Shown here: piece by piece, positions 52,076 to 53,494 of the stretch
How positions within the stretch are numbered: the first letter of the stretch is position 1
Layout: every line of letters starts with the position of its first letter
Source: Bacillota bacterium
Lineage (GTDB): Bacteria; Bacillota_I; Bacilli_A; RF39; UBA660
Direction: 5' to 3'
Assembly: GCA_021771185.1 (NCBI GenBank)
Contig: JAETPN010000008.1
Location: 1 to 53,494, forward strand
Length of the DNA stretch: 53,494 nt
Translations under genes and position numbers: made by a program
Notes under the pieces: model-generated
Databases searched by the model: none
Told to the model about the DNA's origin: nothing
What the model saw: only the letters and a program-made list of their open reading frames with translations

Positions 52076-53257
52076 ATGGCACCAATGACTTTATTTGAAA
52101 AAATGGATAAATTAATCGCCACGATGAATACAACAACGTTGGTGATGATGTTATTACTTAGTGTCCTTATTTCAATGATGTTTATCTTTGATGAAAAGAA
52201 TAAGAAGTATAGTTATATCAGTTATATATTGGTCTTAGTGTTTGTTGGTTTTGTATTTAAAGACAGTTTATTTCGATTAATTGATATGTTTATTGAACGT
52301 TTATTCTATTTATTCTATTTTCCAACAGGTGCGATTTATATGATCACTCTTGTTGTAAGCCATGTCATTTTCTTACATAGTTTAGGAAATAAACAAATGG
52401 ATAAGTCCATTAAGAATATAAATTTTATTGGATTTAGTTTTATGCAAATTCTATGTATTAATGTATTAAATTACATTTCAACATCTTCTTTAGATTTAAC
52501 CAATGAATTAAATTTTGTTGGGGATAAAACAATGATTGGTATCTTAGAACTTAGTATGCTTGTGTTTACACTTTGGATGGGAAGTCTTATTGTAATTTCT
52601 ATCATTCATAAGATGACCAAGGTTGTATTATCGCGTGAACTTGCTGAAGCTCCAGTGCAAACGATGGTTGAAGTAGAAACACCTACTACAGATATACCAT
52701 CTACTCCAGTGTTAAAACCATTGTTTAATCACTTTGTTGAAACTGTAGGAGAAAAATGGAATACTTTAAAAGAAGTGAAACCACAATCGATGATTCAACC
52801 AAAACCAGTGATGGTGGAACAACAGGCCGTTCAACCTACATCTGAAAAGCCAAAGATGACAGAAGAATTAATGAATCGTCTTCTTCGTCCAGAACCTATG
52901 ATGATGGAGGAAAAAACATTACAAGTGGCAGAAACAAAAACGACTACCATATCTGTACCAACTGAACCAGTAATGTCATGGAGTGACGCTGTTATTGAAG
53001 CACTTCATATTCCTTCAGAGCCTATTTATGATGATATCGAAGAACCATTTATGAATCGTATTGTTGAAACAGTTCCAGAAGAACCTGTAATTATAGAAGA
53101 AAAAGTGGAAGAAGTAAAAGAACAACCAAAGGTAGTTGATGAAAAAAATACCAAGGCTTTGGATTTATGTCAATTATTACTTCGAAAACAAGAAGATCCT
53201 GGACATAGTTTAGAAGATTATCTTGAATTAAGAAAATATTTAGTAGCCCAAAAATAG
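52076..53257 (+). CDS. Hypothetical multi-pass membrane protein
   Basis: The N-terminal half of this 393-residue protein (about 1-190) has four or five hydrophobic helices (TLVMMLLLSVLISMMFIF, YILVLVFVGFVF, GAIYMITLVVSHVIFLHSL, FSFMQILCINVLNYI, MLVFTLWMGSLIVISII). The second half is a long cytoplasmic Pro/Glu/Val/Thr-rich region, probably extended, with a repeated MNR motif (ELMNRLLRPEP and PFMNRIVETVPEEP). The protein ends with an ordered helix pair (TKALDLCQLLLRKQ and LEDYLELRKYLVAQK). GAAAGGAGTGG precedes the ATG, 15 nt after the sortase gene, so it is in the adhesin operon. It may help export or organise the surface proteins; no family is recognised. Confidence 0.65.
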   Translation: MAPMTLFEKMDKLIATMNTTTLVMMLLLSVLISMMFIFDEKNKKYSYISYILVLVFVGFVFKDSLFRLIDMFIERLFYLFYFPTGAIYMITLVVSHVIFLHSLGNKQMDKSIKNINFIGFSFMQILCINVLNYISTSSLDLTNELNFVGDKTMIGILELSMLVFTLWMGSLIVISIIHKMTKVVLSRELAEAPVQTMVEVETPTTDIPSTPVLKPLFNHFVETVGEKWNTLKEVKPQSMIQPKPVMVEQQAVQPTSEKPKMTEELMNRLLRPEPMMMEEKTLQVAETKTTTISVPTEPVMSWSDAVIEALHIPSEPIYDDIEEPFMNRIVETVPEEPVIIEEKVEEVKEQPKVVDEKNTKALDLCQLLLRKQEDPGHSLEDYLELRKYLVAQK

Positions 53258-53268
53258 GCTGCTTTTTA
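53243..53268 (+). terminator. Terminator of the adhesin operon
   Basis: GTAGCC pairs with GGCTGC (one G:T) and is followed by TTTTT. It overlaps the TAG stop. Confidence 0.6.
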
Positions 53269-53276
53269 TTTTATCA

Positions 53277-53305
53277 TTGACGTATCTTTCTTTTTAACGT
53301 ATACT
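53277..53305 (+). promoter_or_regulatory. Putative promoter of the partial last gene
   Basis: TTGACG (53277-53282), 17-nt spacer, TATACT (53300-53305), 32 nt before the ATG. Confidence 0.65.
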
Positions 53306-53336
53306 TAAAATAGATAGAGTATAGGAGAAAATAGAG

Positions 53337-53494
53337 ATGAAGACAAGAAAAAAACAAAAAGTGATTATAGGGACACTAGTTGCAGTCATCCTAGGAATGT
53401 GTGTAGGATATGCTGCTTTAAGTCAAATCTTAACGATCACAGGAACATCAGGAATTTCAGGAGATTTTAACATTGAATTTACCAAAATTGAAGA
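53337..53494 (+). CDS. Secreted protein N-terminus, partial (cut by window end)
   Basis: Only 52 codons are present. ATG 53337 follows ATAGGAG. The basic start (MKTRKKQKVIIG) and hydrophobic stretch TLVAVILGMCVGYAAL form a signal peptide or anchor. It is followed by SQILTITGTSGISGDFNIEF, a beta-strand opening common in TasA/camelysin-like or Ig-like surface proteins of related bacteria. It has its own promoter but lies next to the adhesin-sortase operon, so another surface component is likely. The rest of the gene is needed for any firmer call. Confidence 0.6.
   Translation, partial: MKTRKKQKVIIGTLVAVILGMCVGYAALSQILTITGTSGISGDFNIEFTKIE

Overview
The window comes from a very AT-rich, endospore-forming Bacillota, probably one of the small-genome Bacilli/Erysipelotrichia-like gut lineages. 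The reasons are low-GC coding sequence, strong Shine-Dalgarno sites, encoded tRNA CCA ends, a T-box leader, and spore genes (spmA, spmB, a DacF-type carboxypeptidase, a gerA-type receptor operon, a possible YutH/CotS-like protein). No rRNA, transposase, prophage or CRISPR is visible. All 37 complete genes end in TAA (28) or TAG (9); none ends in TGA.

1-4.8 kb: two opposed tRNA clusters (Val-Thr-Tyr-Gln-Lys on minus; Leu-Ser-fMet-Asp-Phe-Arg-Pro on plus) flank housekeeping and hypothetical genes. A solitary MvaI/BcnI-type restriction endonuclease follows, whose only well-placed start codon is ATC. 5-12 kb: LicD transferase, ferritin-like protein, TtcA-like thiolase, tRNA-Ala, an EEP-family hydrolase, a DUF3603-like protein, a 3-hydroxyacyl-CoA dehydrogenase, and asnS behind an Asn T-box. 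12-18 kb: lipoproteins and membrane proteins, then dacF-spmA-spmB (spmB apparently starting at ATT), rluB and a ferredoxin.

18-40 kb holds the most unusual content. Three consecutive genes encode secreted or surface proteins built from cadherin-like beta-sandwich repeats: a giant of about 4155 residues (two glycine-rich domains, 37 cadherin-like repeats, Big2, dockerin), one of 2179 residues (cohesin-like N-terminus, 20 repeats, dockerin), and a membrane anchor of 559 residues (cohesin, two repeats, transmembrane helix, three cytoplasmic repeats). None has a recognisable enzymatic domain. I infer a cohesin-dockerin chain: anchor cohesin binds the second protein's dockerin, whose cohesin binds the giant's dockerin. 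This is a cellulosome-like assembly logic used for an adhesive or structural fibre. The giant gene also contains an internal duplication of about 16-18 domains at a lag of about 4.85 kb.

40-49.6 kb: a convergent gerAA-gerAC-gerAB operon, an RlmD/RumA-type methyltransferase, hypothetical membrane proteins, an ArsC/Spx-family protein and MutY. 49.6-53.5 kb: a second surface locus with a thioester-domain adhesin, an overlapping sortase gene, a multi-pass membrane protein, and the start of a secreted protein cut by the window end. The window therefore mixes core translation and repair genes, spore assembly and germination genes, and two separate cell-surface adhesion systems.
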